Shown piece by piece: positions 7,673-15,596 of a stretch of 20,858 nucleotides of DNA (the first letter of the stretch is position 1; each line of letters opens with the position of its first letter). This DNA is from Holosporales bacterium (lineage in GTDB: Bacteria; Pseudomonadota; Alphaproteobacteria; RUG11792). The stretch spans positions 1 to 20,858 of the forward strand of contig JAISBC010000010.1 in the NCBI GenBank assembly GCA_031266385.1, in the 5' to 3' direction. Under the pieces are notes generated by a model. It had not been told where the DNA came from. It saw nothing but the letters and a program-made list of their open reading frames with translations, and did no database searches. The translations under genes and the position numbers were made by a program.

Positions 7673-9962
7673 TTGGATTAAATATTTTCCACAAATCTCC
7701 ATCTTTTTTACCGAAAATATATAATTTATCTCTTGATCTCGTCATCGCGACATATAACAATCTGAAGAGCTCTCTCCTTTCTTCCTCGTATTCGTAATCT
7801 AGAACAGAATCAATTTCTTCGAAGGAGTCATTTTTAGTTGGTTTTAAGAAAAATAAATCATTATACCATACCATTTTAGTCTTGGTTTTATCTGCCTTTA
7901 ATTTAAAATCTAGAAGACAAACGACCGGAGCCTCGAGACCTTTCGCCCCGTGAATCGTCGATAACCTGACCCCATCATTTTGCAAATTTTGCATCGATAC
8001 CCTAATCAACGTTTCATTGAAATAATCCAAGAATTCTGAGGGTACATCAGATTTTTTCTTGGAGAACGAAATGATGGTATCCATGAATGCAGAAATTGCA
8101 AATTCATCTTCTTGCCCAAATGATCTTATAATATCATTTAAAATAAAATAAAAGAAATTGATAAAACTATATGATTCGTAACATTTTATAATTCTAGAAA
8201 TTATCCGCCACTTATCATCATATCTTTCCCTTAAATTGTCCAGAATATTGCCATCATCACATATATAAAACAGATCATCATCTGATAATGGATATTCGAA
8301 AATGTAAGCACTTTTTAGAATGCAACATAGAGAATATCTATCATAATTAATGCAGAAATTCACTAATGATATTATATCCATTATCAATAAATTTTGTGTA
8401 AAATCGAGACAGTCTGGTGATGCTATTTTAAGCCCTGATCTGGATAATTCCCTCATCACCAGCTCACTCATCTCGTTTCTGCTCCTCGTTAATAGGAGGA
8501 TTTCTGATGCCGGCAGTTTGCATATAAAATCCGAAATCTGCTTGGCCTGATCAACAGATTCGTCGCCGGAAAGTTCGATGAATTCGACGACCCCATCGTC
8601 ATCCTGCCTGTGTGCCACGTGACGTAATGGGCCATCACCGCCATCCGCCAAAAAATCGCAGTCTTTGAAAACCGCATCAACTACGGTTAAAATTTTCGGT
8701 AGCGACCGGTACGAAGTATTAAGATGAACCGTCTTCAGGTCTTTCCCGATCGATGACAAAGATTTTTTGCACACTTCGTAAAATCGAGGAAACGATTTGC
8801 AATCCGCCCCCTGAAACCTATAAATCGACTGCTTTATGTCTCCGACGACGAACATCGTCTTATTACTCTTATGATTCATCAGAATATCCTCGCTAAATAT
8901 CGAGACTATTTTCCATTGAAGTTGACTCAAGTCCTGAGCCTCATCGATCATAATACATTTAACAGATTCATAAAATTTAGACATAACAAATTCTTTAGCA
9001 TAACTTTGCGTAAAAAGATAATCAGTTGTATATAAAATCTCATCAAAATCTATGACATTATTTTTTCTTTTTAAATTTTGATACTCATCGAATATGATTC
9101 TAATAATTTTCAAGAAAGATACGATTTTTCGAATTAATATATTCTTTTTTCTAAAGATACTATTTTTATATACAATACGAGCGATTTTGTCTTCCGTATC
9201 CGAAAGTCTTTTTCGAATATTACCTGTGTTCGTGAGTAATACTTCTTCAAGATTTTTATCTGGAAAAAATTCTGAAATATAATCATTAAATTCTTCGGAA
9301 AGTTCGCTAATTTTTCCTAAATTAAAAAAAGATTCTAGTTTCTGTTCATAATCATCTTTATTCGACTCAAAAAAATTGATTAACCTGGCGGGCGAGGATA
9401 GAATCTTGTCGACGAGATCCTCGAAGGTATATCCAGAGACGAGTCCTGCCAGAGAACGCAGAGGCTCCGGATCCGTTTTCCACAGTGATTCTAGCGCGGT
9501 GCGTTTGGCCTTTTTCATGAGGTCTTCTGCGTCATTCTCATCAAGAACCTCAAAATTTGCCCGCAATCCGGCCTCCAGTGGAAACTTGGACAAAAGGTTT
9601 TGACAGAAAGAATGGAGAGTCATAATTTTGATATTATGCAGATCATTCTGAAAATCGAAAAATAGCTGCCCAGAAACCGCTAAATCAGCATGATTTATAC
9701 TCGTCATTCCGATCACATTCGATAAATAATTCTCAGCAAAATTATTTTCATTTAAATAAAGTTTCTCGAGTACCGATAAAATTCGAGATTCCATTTCGAT
9801 GGCAGCTGCCTTCGTAAAAGTTAAACACAAAATTTCTCGAGCATTTATTCCAAACATTAATGATTTCACGTAACGATTGATGAGGACGTTCGTCTTCCCA
9901 GATCCTGCCGCCGCAAAAACGAAGCAAGAATTGGTGATATCTAAACAATCTGATACCATCAC
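7656..9962 (-). CDS. AddA-like UvrD/RecB-family helicase without the nuclease domain
   Basis: SF1A DNA helicase of 768 residues, closest by motifs to the alphaproteobacterial double-strand-break helicase AddA. Motif I FAAAGSGKT (Lys23, Thr24), Ia LCLTFTKAAAIEM (45-57), II MIDEAQDLSQLQW (about 338-350), III VVGDIKQSIYRFQGAD (about 372-387), IV LNTSYRS (about 414-420), V STIHGAKGLEAPVV (about 665-680), VI LYVAMTRSRDKL (about 736-747). The protein stops about 20 residues after motif VI. Full AddA is roughly 1100-1200 residues and continues into a RecB-like PD-(D/E)XK nuclease, which is absent here because dapE occupies the downstream DNA. No addB is present in the window. Start is GTG 9962 (GTGA overlap with the prfB stop) or ATG 9959 (TGATG). 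Last gene of trxB-prfB-addA. Codons become more AT-rich in the middle third. Confidence 0.85.
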   Translation of the reverse strand: MMVSDCLDITNSCFVFAAAGSGKTNVLINRYVKSLMFGINAREILCLTFTKAAAIEMESRILSVLEKLYLNENNFAENYLSNVIGMTSINHADLAVSGQLFFDFQNDLHNIKIMTLHSFCQNLLSKFPLEAGLRANFEVLDENDAEDLMKKAKRTALESLWKTDPEPLRSLAGLVSGYTFEDLVDKILSSPARLINFFESNKDDYEQKLESFFNLGKISELSEEFNDYISEFFPDKNLEEVLLTNTGNIRKRLSDTEDKIARIVYKNSIFRKKNILIRKIVSFLKIIRIIFDEYQNLKRKNNVIDFDEILYTTDYLFTQSYAKEFVMSKFYESVKCIMIDEAQDLSQLQWKIVSIFSEDILMNHKSNKTMFVVGDIKQSIYRFQGADCKSFPRFYEVCKKSLSSIGKDLKTVHLNTSYRSLPKILTVVDAVFKDCDFLADGGDGPLRHVAHRQDDDGVVEFIELSGDESVDQAKQISDFICKLPASEILLLTRSRNEMSELVMRELSRSGLKIASPDCLDFTQNLLIMDIISLVNFCINYDRYSLCCILKSAYIFEYPLSDDDLFYICDDGNILDNLRERYDDKWRIISRIIKCYESYSFINFFYFILNDIIRSFGQEDEFAISAFMDTIISFSKKKSDVPSEFLDYFNETLIRVSMQNLQNDGVRLSTIHGAKGLEAPVVCLLDFKLKADKTKTKMVWYNDLFFLKPTKNDSFEEIDSVLDYEYEEERRELFRLLYVAMTRSRDKLYIFGKKDGDLWKIFNPIIGYI

Positions 9963-11059
9963 ACAATCGTGGAAATTGCGGCCTCAAGAAATTCATCGAT
10001 GTCGCCATCCAGGACGGCCATCGCGTTTCCTTTTTCGATGCCAGTTCGAGTATCTTTGACCATCTGATATGGCTGTAAAACGTATGACCTGATCTGATTC
10101 CCCCAAGCGATATCCGTTTTATTTTGGGAGGCCTTGATTTCATCCTCCTGCTCTTTTAGTTTAAGAGCATATAGCTTCGACTTCAGCATATTCATCGCGA
10201 TCTCTCGATTTCTGTGTTGCGATCGATCGACCTGAGATTGCGTCACGATTCCGGATGGGATATGAGTTATCCTCACGGCACTATCCGTTTTGTTGACGTG
10301 TTGTCCCCCGGCCCCGGATGCTCTGTAGGTATCGATCCTCAGGTCGGAGTCATTCAATTCGATTTCTATATCGTTATCCAGCTCTGGAGTAACCGAAACG
10401 GATGCGAAACTAGTATGTCTCCTCGAATTCGAGTCGAACGGAGAAATTCTGACCAATCTATGAACTCCAGTCTCTTTCTTGAGCCATCCATAGGCCTTCG
10501 AGCCCTTAACGTAAAGGGTCAGCGATTTGACTCCGGCTTCTTCTCCGTCCGTTTTATCGGTGATTTCGGTTTTGTAATTTCTTTTCTCTGCCCATCTGAA
10601 ATACATTCGGGCGAGCATCTCGGCCCAATCCTGAGCCTCCGTTCCACCGGCTCCAGAGTTTATTTCGACATAGCAATTTGAGGCATCTTGAGGCCCGCTC
10701 AATACAGACTCAATCTGGCTCTTCAAAGCTTCCTTCGCCAAAGCCCCCAAACACTCACCAAATTCGATGATCGATTCAGCGTCATTTTCGGATTCTGCCA
10801 ATTCCATGAATTCTAGGATTTCATTTAATTTAGCCTCGAGATCCTGAGCCACAGAAATTGATCCTCGCAATTTATCTCGTTCTTTAATGACAGAAATCGC
10901 GGCCTCCGAATTATCCCAGAAATCGGGCTCATTCACTTTATCCTCAAGTTCTTTGACGCGATTTATCGTATTTTCAAAATCCACAAAATTTTTTATGTTT
11001 TTTATCGCACCTTCGACGGTCTCGATATTCTTCAGATCCTGCGGAGTCAATGGCGTCAC
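9959..11059 (-). CDS. prfB: Peptide chain release factor 2
   Basis: Class I release factor that terminates translation at TGA and TAA. 366 residues, full length. The stop-codon recognition tripeptide SPF is at 206-208, within VRISPFDSNSRRHTSF; the GGQ catalytic loop is at 251-253 in SGAGGQHVNKTDSAVRITH. The N-terminal helical domain (EPDFWDN near 44-50) is complete. The gene is one uninterrupted frame: the programmed +1 frameshift site used for autoregulation in E. coli and many other bacteria is absent. The start is GTG 11059, sharing GTGA with the trxB stop; its own stop (TGA) overlaps the start of the addA-like gene. Both junction stops are TGA, the codon RF2 itself reads. Confidence 0.96.
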   Translation of the reverse strand: MTPLTPQDLKNIETVEGAIKNIKNFVDFENTINRVKELEDKVNEPDFWDNSEAAISVIKERDKLRGSISVAQDLEAKLNEILEFMELAESENDAESIIEFGECLGALAKEALKSQIESVLSGPQDASNCYVEINSGAGGTEAQDWAEMLARMYFRWAEKRNYKTEITDKTDGEEAGVKSLTLYVKGSKAYGWLKKETGVHRLVRISPFDSNSRRHTSFASVSVTPELDNDIEIELNDSDLRIDTYRASGAGGQHVNKTDSAVRITHIPSGIVTQSQVDRSQHRNREIAMNMLKSKLYALKLKEQEDEIKASQNKTDIAWGNQIRSYVLQPYQMVKDTRTGIEKGNAMAVLDGDIDEFLEAAISTIV

Positions 11060-12009
11060 CTCATCCAGAGATACTCTTCGATACGCCTGGCGGCTAGGGC
11101 GCCACTTCCCGCGGCAAATATAGCCTGCTTTAAGCTTCCGCTCACGACGTCACCGGCTGCGAATACTCCATCACACGATGTTAATGTATCGGTGGCTTTA
11201 ATGTAACCATTATCATCCATTTCGACGAGATTTTGGATGAAGGATGAGGCCGGAACCGTCCCGATCGCCACGAATAACCCATCTATCTTCAGAGTTCTTT
11301 CTGAATTATCGATAGTGCTCTTCAAATGAATGGCCTCAAGAATTTGATTCCCGCAAATCTCAGAAACTTCGCTATTCCAGATTACTTCAATTTTATCATT
11401 CGAAAACAACTTGTCCTGCATAATTTTATCGGCACGGAGGCTGGATCTACGGTGAATCAGGAAAACTTTTGCCGCAAATTTAGAGAGAAATAGCGCCTCC
11501 ATTACGGCCGTATTTCCTCCTCCAACGACGGCTACCGTTTTATTTTCTTTCAAGAGTGGCCCATCACAAGTTGCGCACCATGAAACTCCCTTATTGGTAA
11601 AATCATCCTCTCCAGGACATCCGATTTTTTTATGTGTAGCACCCGTCGCGATGAGGATAGCCTTCGAAATCAGGGTCGCCCCAGAGGTTAACTTCAGATT
11701 GAAATTCCCGGCGATTTTCGAAATCGAATCGACGATTTCATAAATAAATTCGGATCCTAAGCCCTCGGCCTGAGACATCATTTTCATCATGAGGTCACAT
11801 CCTGAGATCTCTCGAAATCCAGGGTAATTCTCGATGATATCGGTTTTGATTAACTGCCCTCCGGGGGCATCTCCCGTTAAAACGATCGGAAGATATCCAG
11901 AACGAGCGAGGTAGATCGAACAGGCTAACCCAGCGGGCCCAGCCCCAATGATAATGATATCATTTTCCAAAATCGTCTGATTCACAATCTTCAATCGCTT
12001 GGAACCCAT
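11056..12009 (-). CDS. trxB: Thioredoxin-disulfide reductase
   Basis: FAD-dependent enzyme that reduces thioredoxin with NADPH in the cytoplasm. 317 residues. Seen: FAD-binding IIIIGAGPAGLA (GAGPAG at 22-27), ENYPGF near residue 60, the redox pair Cys145/Cys148 in SWCATCDGP, NADPH-binding VVGGGNTAVMEA near 161-172 with HRR at 186-188, and the C-terminal FAD motif FAAGDV...GSGALAA. Start ATG 12009; no strong Shine-Dalgarno. First gene of the minus-strand operon trxB-prfB-addA; the stop overlaps the prfB start by 4 bases. Ferredoxin-NADP reductases of the TrxB-like type lack the CxxC pair, so that alternative is excluded. Confidence 0.95.
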   Translation of the reverse strand: MGSKRLKIVNQTILENDIIIIGAGPAGLACSIYLARSGYLPIVLTGDAPGGQLIKTDIIENYPGFREISGCDLMMKMMSQAEGLGSEFIYEIVDSISKIAGNFNLKLTSGATLISKAILIATGATHKKIGCPGEDDFTNKGVSWCATCDGPLLKENKTVAVVGGGNTAVMEALFLSKFAAKVFLIHRRSSLRADKIMQDKLFSNDKIEVIWNSEVSEICGNQILEAIHLKSTIDNSERTLKIDGLFVAIGTVPASSFIQNLVEMDDNGYIKATDTLTSCDGVFAAGDVVSGSLKQAIFAAGSGALAARRIEEYLWMR

Positions 12010-12112
12010 CGGATTAAAAGTAGTCCGATCCTAGCAGACCCTCAGGAAATTTGGAAATGAAATCGATATACTGTACCGGATCTATAACCCTAGTTCATGG
12101 ATTAGAGGAGTC

Positions 12113-12238
12113 ATGAAATATGCCTTTTTGTACAATATTCATGCATATTCTAAGTGTTCGGCAGATTTTATGGCTGCTCTCACCAGTCTCGCTCTCATTG
12201 AAAATCTATTGAACCCTAGCACGTTTTTCCTGCTATAA
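12113..12238 (+). pseudogene. Possible C-terminal relic of an IS5-like transposase
   Basis: A 41-codon frame whose middle, YSKCSADFMAALTSLALIENLL, resembles the tail of IS5-group transposases (an RY.K.A..F.AA...A..I.WL pattern) but lacks the upstream catalytic parts. It lies in the 400-base gap between trxB and the glycine-zipper genes. Resemblance by eye only; it may be chance. In the rest of the gap (12010-12112 and 12239-12412) I see no gene, only the inverted repeat at 12325-12343. Confidence 0.3.
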
Positions 12239-12324
12239 CCCACTCATGATCGAGATTATTTCTTCAATGTGAGGCTTTCCTTAAAAATATTTTAATCATT
12301 GTCAATTACTATTCCTCTTAAGAA

Positions 12325-12343
12325 AGAATTTTAACTAAATTCT
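12325..12343. promoter_or_regulatory. Short inverted repeat, operator-like
   Basis: AGAATTT (12325-12331), five bases, then AAATTCT (12337-12343): a perfect 7-bp inverted repeat of 19 bases, 70 bases upstream of the first glycine-zipper gene. Size and place suit a dimeric repressor or activator site. No regulator is known and no confident -35/-10 pair was found beside it. Confidence 0.3.
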
Positions 12344-12412
12344 GTGGCTTAGAGAAGGCGGAATTTTGGGATTCAACACACTAGCAATGCGTTTATGGAG
12401 GGAGGATTTTTT

Positions 12413-12997
12413 ATGGAATTGAAGGTATTGGGAGCAATTTTGATGGTAGCTAGTAGTATAGCTGCTGCAAGTGACAGTGACAGCCAGTCATCAGATGAAT
12501 ATGATGGACAAATTAATCAACTTTTACACAAGCATGATGCCCGAGTCTGTACAGATGTTGTAAAAACGTCAGCGGAATTCGCTATGCCGTTGGTCGGGGC
12601 AGTGATAGGGGCTGGCGTTGCCGTTACTGGAGTTTATTTGGCAGCTGTTTATAGCGAACAACATAAAATTTGGTGGAAGGCTCCGGTCGTTGGTATCTGC
12701 ACTGGAGTTGGCGCAGCCCTGGAAATTGCCGAGGAATTGAAATTAGAGGAAGAGGTGAGTTGTGGGCCAAACGCAGCCATCATCGGAGCCAAAGCTATCA
12801 TCGGAGGAGTAAAGGGAGCCGTTTTGGGAACTATCATGACCATGACTGGGAGGAATATCGCTCAAGTTTGCAATACGGGTGATTTTTGGGCGTCCCATCC
12901 CAAAAGCCTCTTGGCCGCCGGATTAACAACGGCTCTGGGAGCGAGCATAGGTTGGGATATGTTTAGTTCAAATGCCGTGGAGGATTTAAGCAAATGA
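12413..12997 (+). CDS. Exported glycine-zipper protein A (hypothetical)
   Basis: 194 residues, no family recognised. The start is ATG 12413, 7 bases after GGAGG in an unusually strong GGAGGGAGGA (12397-12406); the ATG-like extension at 12395 lies inside that site and is not needed. Residues 1-20 are a signal peptide (ELK, hydrophobic core, cleavage near AAA/SD). The mature protein has four hydrophobic Gly/Ala stretches with small residues every fourth position: about 59-80 (LVGAVIGAGVAVTGV), 91-104, 121-146 (IIGGVKGAVLG) and 166-181. Such glycine zippers pack tightly in membranes and occur in pore-forming, outer-membrane and effector proteins. Cys at 46, 96, 117 and 153 could form disulfides after export. 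Its stop overlaps the start of the next gene (ATGA). High-level translation is suggested by the ribosome site; function unknown. Confidence 0.75.
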   Translation: MELKVLGAILMVASSIAAASDSDSQSSDEYDGQINQLLHKHDARVCTDVVKTSAEFAMPLVGAVIGAGVAVTGVYLAAVYSEQHKIWWKAPVVGICTGVGAALEIAEELKLEEEVSCGPNAAIIGAKAIIGGVKGAVLGTIMTMTGRNIAQVCNTGDFWASHPKSLLAAGLTTALGASIGWDMFSSNAVEDLSK

Positions 12998-13533
12998 GCA
13001 AAATTCAATTTAATGCATTGCTAATCCTAGCAATTAGTGTATCCGGTGCGAAATCAGCTGAGGTGACTACCATTATTGGTCCAGCCTCCACTTACGACTG
13101 TAAGAGATATATCACTGGGGCAGTAATTGGGGTCGGAGCATCAGCTCTTGCCATTTGTATCGCGAAAAATTCATGCGATAAAAATCAAACAAGTGGAGCC
13201 TCTTTCTTTACATATGGAGGCGCCATCATTGGAGGATGCATCGGTGGTTACTACGCTGGGAAAAGTTCTGGAGAAGATGACGAGTCGACGACCGCATTTG
13301 TTAGCAGAATACCAGGCATAATTCAGGGTATGACAATTGGAGCAGAGATCGGATGTAAGTGCGCTGAATTGGGAAGATTCCTTAGCGACACCAGTAAATA
13401 TTCGACAAAATCGTCTATAGGAACCGCCGTGACTGAGATGTTTGCTACAGCTTTGACAGTTAGTTATAGCGCCTTTCAGGGGGCCGAAATGATCGGTAAA
13501 TTTCCGGTTCAACAGTCGCAAGAAGCGGATTGA
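12994..13533 (+). CDS. Exported glycine-zipper protein B (hypothetical)
   Basis: 179 residues, coupled to protein A by a 4-base ATGA overlap. Signal peptide at 1-22 (SKIQFN, hydrophobic core, cleavage near KSA/EV). Like protein A it has four hydrophobic small-residue stretches: about 39-58 (TGAVIGVGASALAI), 73-89 (YGGAIIGGCIGGYYAG), 106-123 (IPGIIQGMTIGAEIG) and 142-163. The first stretch shares GAVIG.GA with protein A, and order and spacing agree, so the two are probably diverged paralogues. Cys at 36, 55, 61, 82, 121 and 123. The hydrophilic link at 91-100 is acidic (SSGEDDESTT). A perfect hairpin follows. Protein pairs of this shape could form a hetero-oligomeric membrane assembly; that is inference only. 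Confidence 0.72.
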   Translation: MSKIQFNALLILAISVSGAKSAEVTTIIGPASTYDCKRYITGAVIGVGASALAICIAKNSCDKNQTSGASFFTYGGAIIGGCIGGYYAGKSSGEDDESTTAFVSRIPGIIQGMTIGAEIGCKCAELGRFLSDTSKYSTKSSIGTAVTEMFATALTVSYSAFQGAEMIGKFPVQQSQEAD

Positions 13534-13546
13534 TATCTCGATTCAA

Positions 13547-13575
13547 CTTTGGAAGGAATCATTTTCCTTCCAAAG
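13547..13575 (+). terminator. Perfect 12-bp hairpin after the glycine-zipper pair
   Basis: CTTTGGAAGGAA (13547-13558), loop TCATT, TTCCTTCCAAAG (13564-13575): 12 perfect pairs, 14 bases after the protein B stop. Only a short TTTT follows, 8 bases later, so it is not a textbook intrinsic terminator; it may terminate weakly, protect the mRNA 3' end, or separate it from the convergent omp transcript. Confidence 0.5.
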
Positions 13576-13672
13576 AGGGAATAATTTTGGCATCTAATCC
13601 TTATTTAAAGTGCCTAACCCCGTTAGGAAGAAATTTAACTACCCCAATGCATTGGTATGCCTACTTCTATTC

Positions 13673-13822
13673 CTACGTAAAAAGCCCATAAGCTCCATCA
13701 GTTAAGACATGTACCTTTGTTCCAAGCCCTACTGAACATTGGCTCTAATACTGAACCTGTGATATCTCATAGGCGGTACATGTTGAGTTTAAATCAAAAT
13801 CAATGCCCATATACCACCCTTT
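13673..13822 (-). pseudogene. Possible transposase fragment (DDE type, IS5-like)
   Basis: Read on the minus strand, this stretch gives WYMGIDFDLNSTCTAYE, a stop, then SVGLGTKVHVLTDG before another stop. The shape (an ID near the start, a Cys/Ala/Tyr cluster, then GL.TK.H...D) resembles the central part of IS5-group transposases, where the sequence is often GG..TKIHA..D. It is broken and short, so the match is tentative. A 9-bp inverted repeat, ACATGTACC (13707-13715) and GGTACATGT (13775-13783), lies inside. The rest of 13576-13878 holds nothing I can name. Confidence 0.3.
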
Positions 13823-13878
13823 CTAGCAAACATGAATCTCTACAGGGCCTAGTAATGCCGTGTCAGAAGCCCTACATC

Positions 13879-15354
13879 TTAAAAAACGGGGTAAAACTTG
13901 AAGCCAAATGAAAATTTTGTTTCCTGGACCCGAGATTCGTACTTCCCTCCGAGGCGCCCTGTATTCAAATCGAACTTGAGTGATGGTACATGAATAATCT
14001 TGAGGTCAATCGAGCAATTGTTATTCAACAAGAATTCCCAACCCAGACCGAATCCAAAAGTAAACTTAGATTTCGTCATTTTGTGGTTAGCATTCTGGTC
14101 AGAGTCATCGGAAGTGTCAGCGTTTTCGCCAGCAACCTTCATCAGCGTGAATTCTGCCGGATAAGTTACTCCACCGGTCTCGTAGATCCCAGATCTTGTT
14201 GGTGTTTTTCCTTCGAATGTTTTCAGAGCATCTGCATCGTGATTAACATTAAATTCAAATCTGGACAAACCTGCCTCAACCGGAATATACATCCTGCAAT
14301 TCCCGATTACAACTCCAGGCTCTATCCTCAAACCAACCGTCCAGCGGCGCTTAAAAGTGATCTCTGGGGAAGGCCTTTCGACTTCATCAGTGAAATTGTA
14401 AGCTGCTCCATACATTTCGAATGATTTGGCTTTCTCGGAGTTCTTGGCCTGTACCTCGCACTTCCCTGTTGAGATTTCTCCGAAGCCCTCGACTCCGATG
14501 GCGAAACCTCCTAATGCTTTGCAGAATCCAGCATTCAGACCGAACGAACCTAGGTGCTTATGAGCTTTACATGTAGATTCTGGAATTGCAGCATCCCTTA
14601 CCAGATCCTTGGCCTCTCCGTCTTCTTTATCCTTGTTAAATTTATCAGTAAATTGACAGAAAATTTGGGAAACCGATCCGTTGAAGGCGGTACTAATATC
14701 CTTGGCTGTCGCTTCTCCAAACACATCAGTCAAGAAAGCTGTCCGCGAAGCACCAGCCCTAGCTGCAGCTGTATCTGCTTCAGCGTTATCGCCTTCTACG
14801 GTTATCTCCGATCTGAGTACCTCTCTAAAATTTCCATCCTGAGCTTGGAAGACTTCATGACCAGCAAGGGTACCGGCAGCGACTTTTCTGCTTTCGTCTC
14901 CTAATTCGGTAAATTTAGGCAAGACAATTTGATCGTCACTGAGACCAAAAGCGGCTTTAATCGCGGCTACCTTCTGTGCGAATATTGCGGCAACTCCAGC
15001 ATTCATATTAGCGAGAGTACCGTCACCGGCGGAGTCAACAATTGCATTGTCGTCTTCACCATCATCCTTAAAATACCCGAGAGGGAAAGCTTTATCAAGA
15101 TCGCCTACCTCTGCTTTGAGGACGCTGTTCACAGCGGCCTTATAGGCTGCATCATCCCAAAATGCTCCTTTTATCACATAAGTCGCATTTTCAGTTACTT
15201 TCACGTCTTGTTTATTTCTCTTGAACTTTGCAGATTGTATGGAGCATCCAGCATTCGCTCCAAAGCGAAATCCGTCAAAGTTTGAGCAATGCGCCCCGGC
15301 ATCAGCTATTCCAATAGCCAACACACCTATTATTCCTAAAACTCTCCTATTCAC
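13879..15354 (-). CDS. Outer-membrane beta-barrel protein with very large first loop
   Basis: 491 residues. Start is GTG 15354, about 8 bases after GGAGAGGAAA. Signal peptide 1-21 (NRR, hydrophobic core LGIIGVLAIGIA, cleavage near AGA/HC). The mature N-terminus (GFRFGANAGCSIQSAKF, 28-44) is a beta-strand-like start. Residues about 47-265 are an acidic, Ala-rich, mostly helical insertion. Beta-strand alternation resumes at GSFGLNAGFCKALGGFAIGVEGFGEIS (269-295) and continues through RRWTVGLRIEPGVVIG to KFTFGFGLGWEFL and a final KFSFGFKFYPVF. Ending in an aromatic residue after an alternating strand is the usual signal for outer-membrane assembly. I see about eight strands, so a small barrel carrying a large insert. 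No named family recognised; surface antigens of this type occur in intracellular alphaproteobacteria. Paired Cys in the barrel part may be structural. Confidence 0.78.
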   Translation of the reverse strand: MNRRVLGIIGVLAIGIADAGAHCSNFDGFRFGANAGCSIQSAKFKRNKQDVKVTENATYVIKGAFWDDAAYKAAVNSVLKAEVGDLDKAFPLGYFKDDGEDDNAIVDSAGDGTLANMNAGVAAIFAQKVAAIKAAFGLSDDQIVLPKFTELGDESRKVAAGTLAGHEVFQAQDGNFREVLRSEITVEGDNAEADTAAARAGASRTAFLTDVFGEATAKDISTAFNGSVSQIFCQFTDKFNKDKEDGEAKDLVRDAAIPESTCKAHKHLGSFGLNAGFCKALGGFAIGVEGFGEISTGKCEVQAKNSEKAKSFEMYGAAYNFTDEVERPSPEITFKRRWTVGLRIEPGVVIGNCRMYIPVEAGLSRFEFNVNHDADALKTFEGKTPTRSGIYETGGVTYPAEFTLMKVAGENADTSDDSDQNANHKMTKSKFTFGFGLGWEFLLNNNCSIDLKIIHVPSLKFDLNTGRLGGKYESRVQETKFSFGFKFYPVF

Positions 15355-15557
15355 CGTAGTTTCCTCTCCAGCGATTTTAGTTCACGTCTTGATACCAGTT
15401 TGGTGGGATATGGTTTAATTTTTATTAAAGATCGTTTTTATCTTTTGCTAAATTCGGGATGATGTGTTTTTTTCATCACATAATGGGCTGAGCTATATTA
15501 CCCTAAGAGAGTTAGATCTTCCTGAGATAATCTCACTATATTGTGTCACAAAATTGA

Positions 15558-15585
15558 TTGATGGGTTGTTGGGCGATGTGATAAA
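15558..15585 (+). promoter_or_regulatory. Candidate promoter of tRNA-Gly/rpmG/ychF
   Basis: TTGATG (15558-15563) and GATAAA (15580-15585) with a 16-base spacer; each matches 4 of 6 consensus bases. The -10 ends 11 bases before the tRNA, a suitable distance for a start point just ahead of the mature 5' end. In the rest of 15355-15557 I see only the ribosome site and probable promoter of the divergent outer-membrane gene. Confidence 0.4.
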
Positions 15586-15596
15586 CTCGGCGGTAT

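Noticed and set aside
10214..10681. 155-codon plus-strand frame inside prfB
   Set aside because: Antisense to SPF/GGQ-containing RF2; no motif of its own.
13717..13911. 64-codon plus-strand frame after the glycine-zipper pair
   Set aside because: No ribosome site, no recognisable composition, and it overlaps the end of the outer-membrane gene.
13990..15285. Plus-strand frames opposite the outer-membrane gene
   Set aside because: The minus frame has a signal peptide, a good ribosome site and a beta-barrel C-terminus; the plus frames have none.
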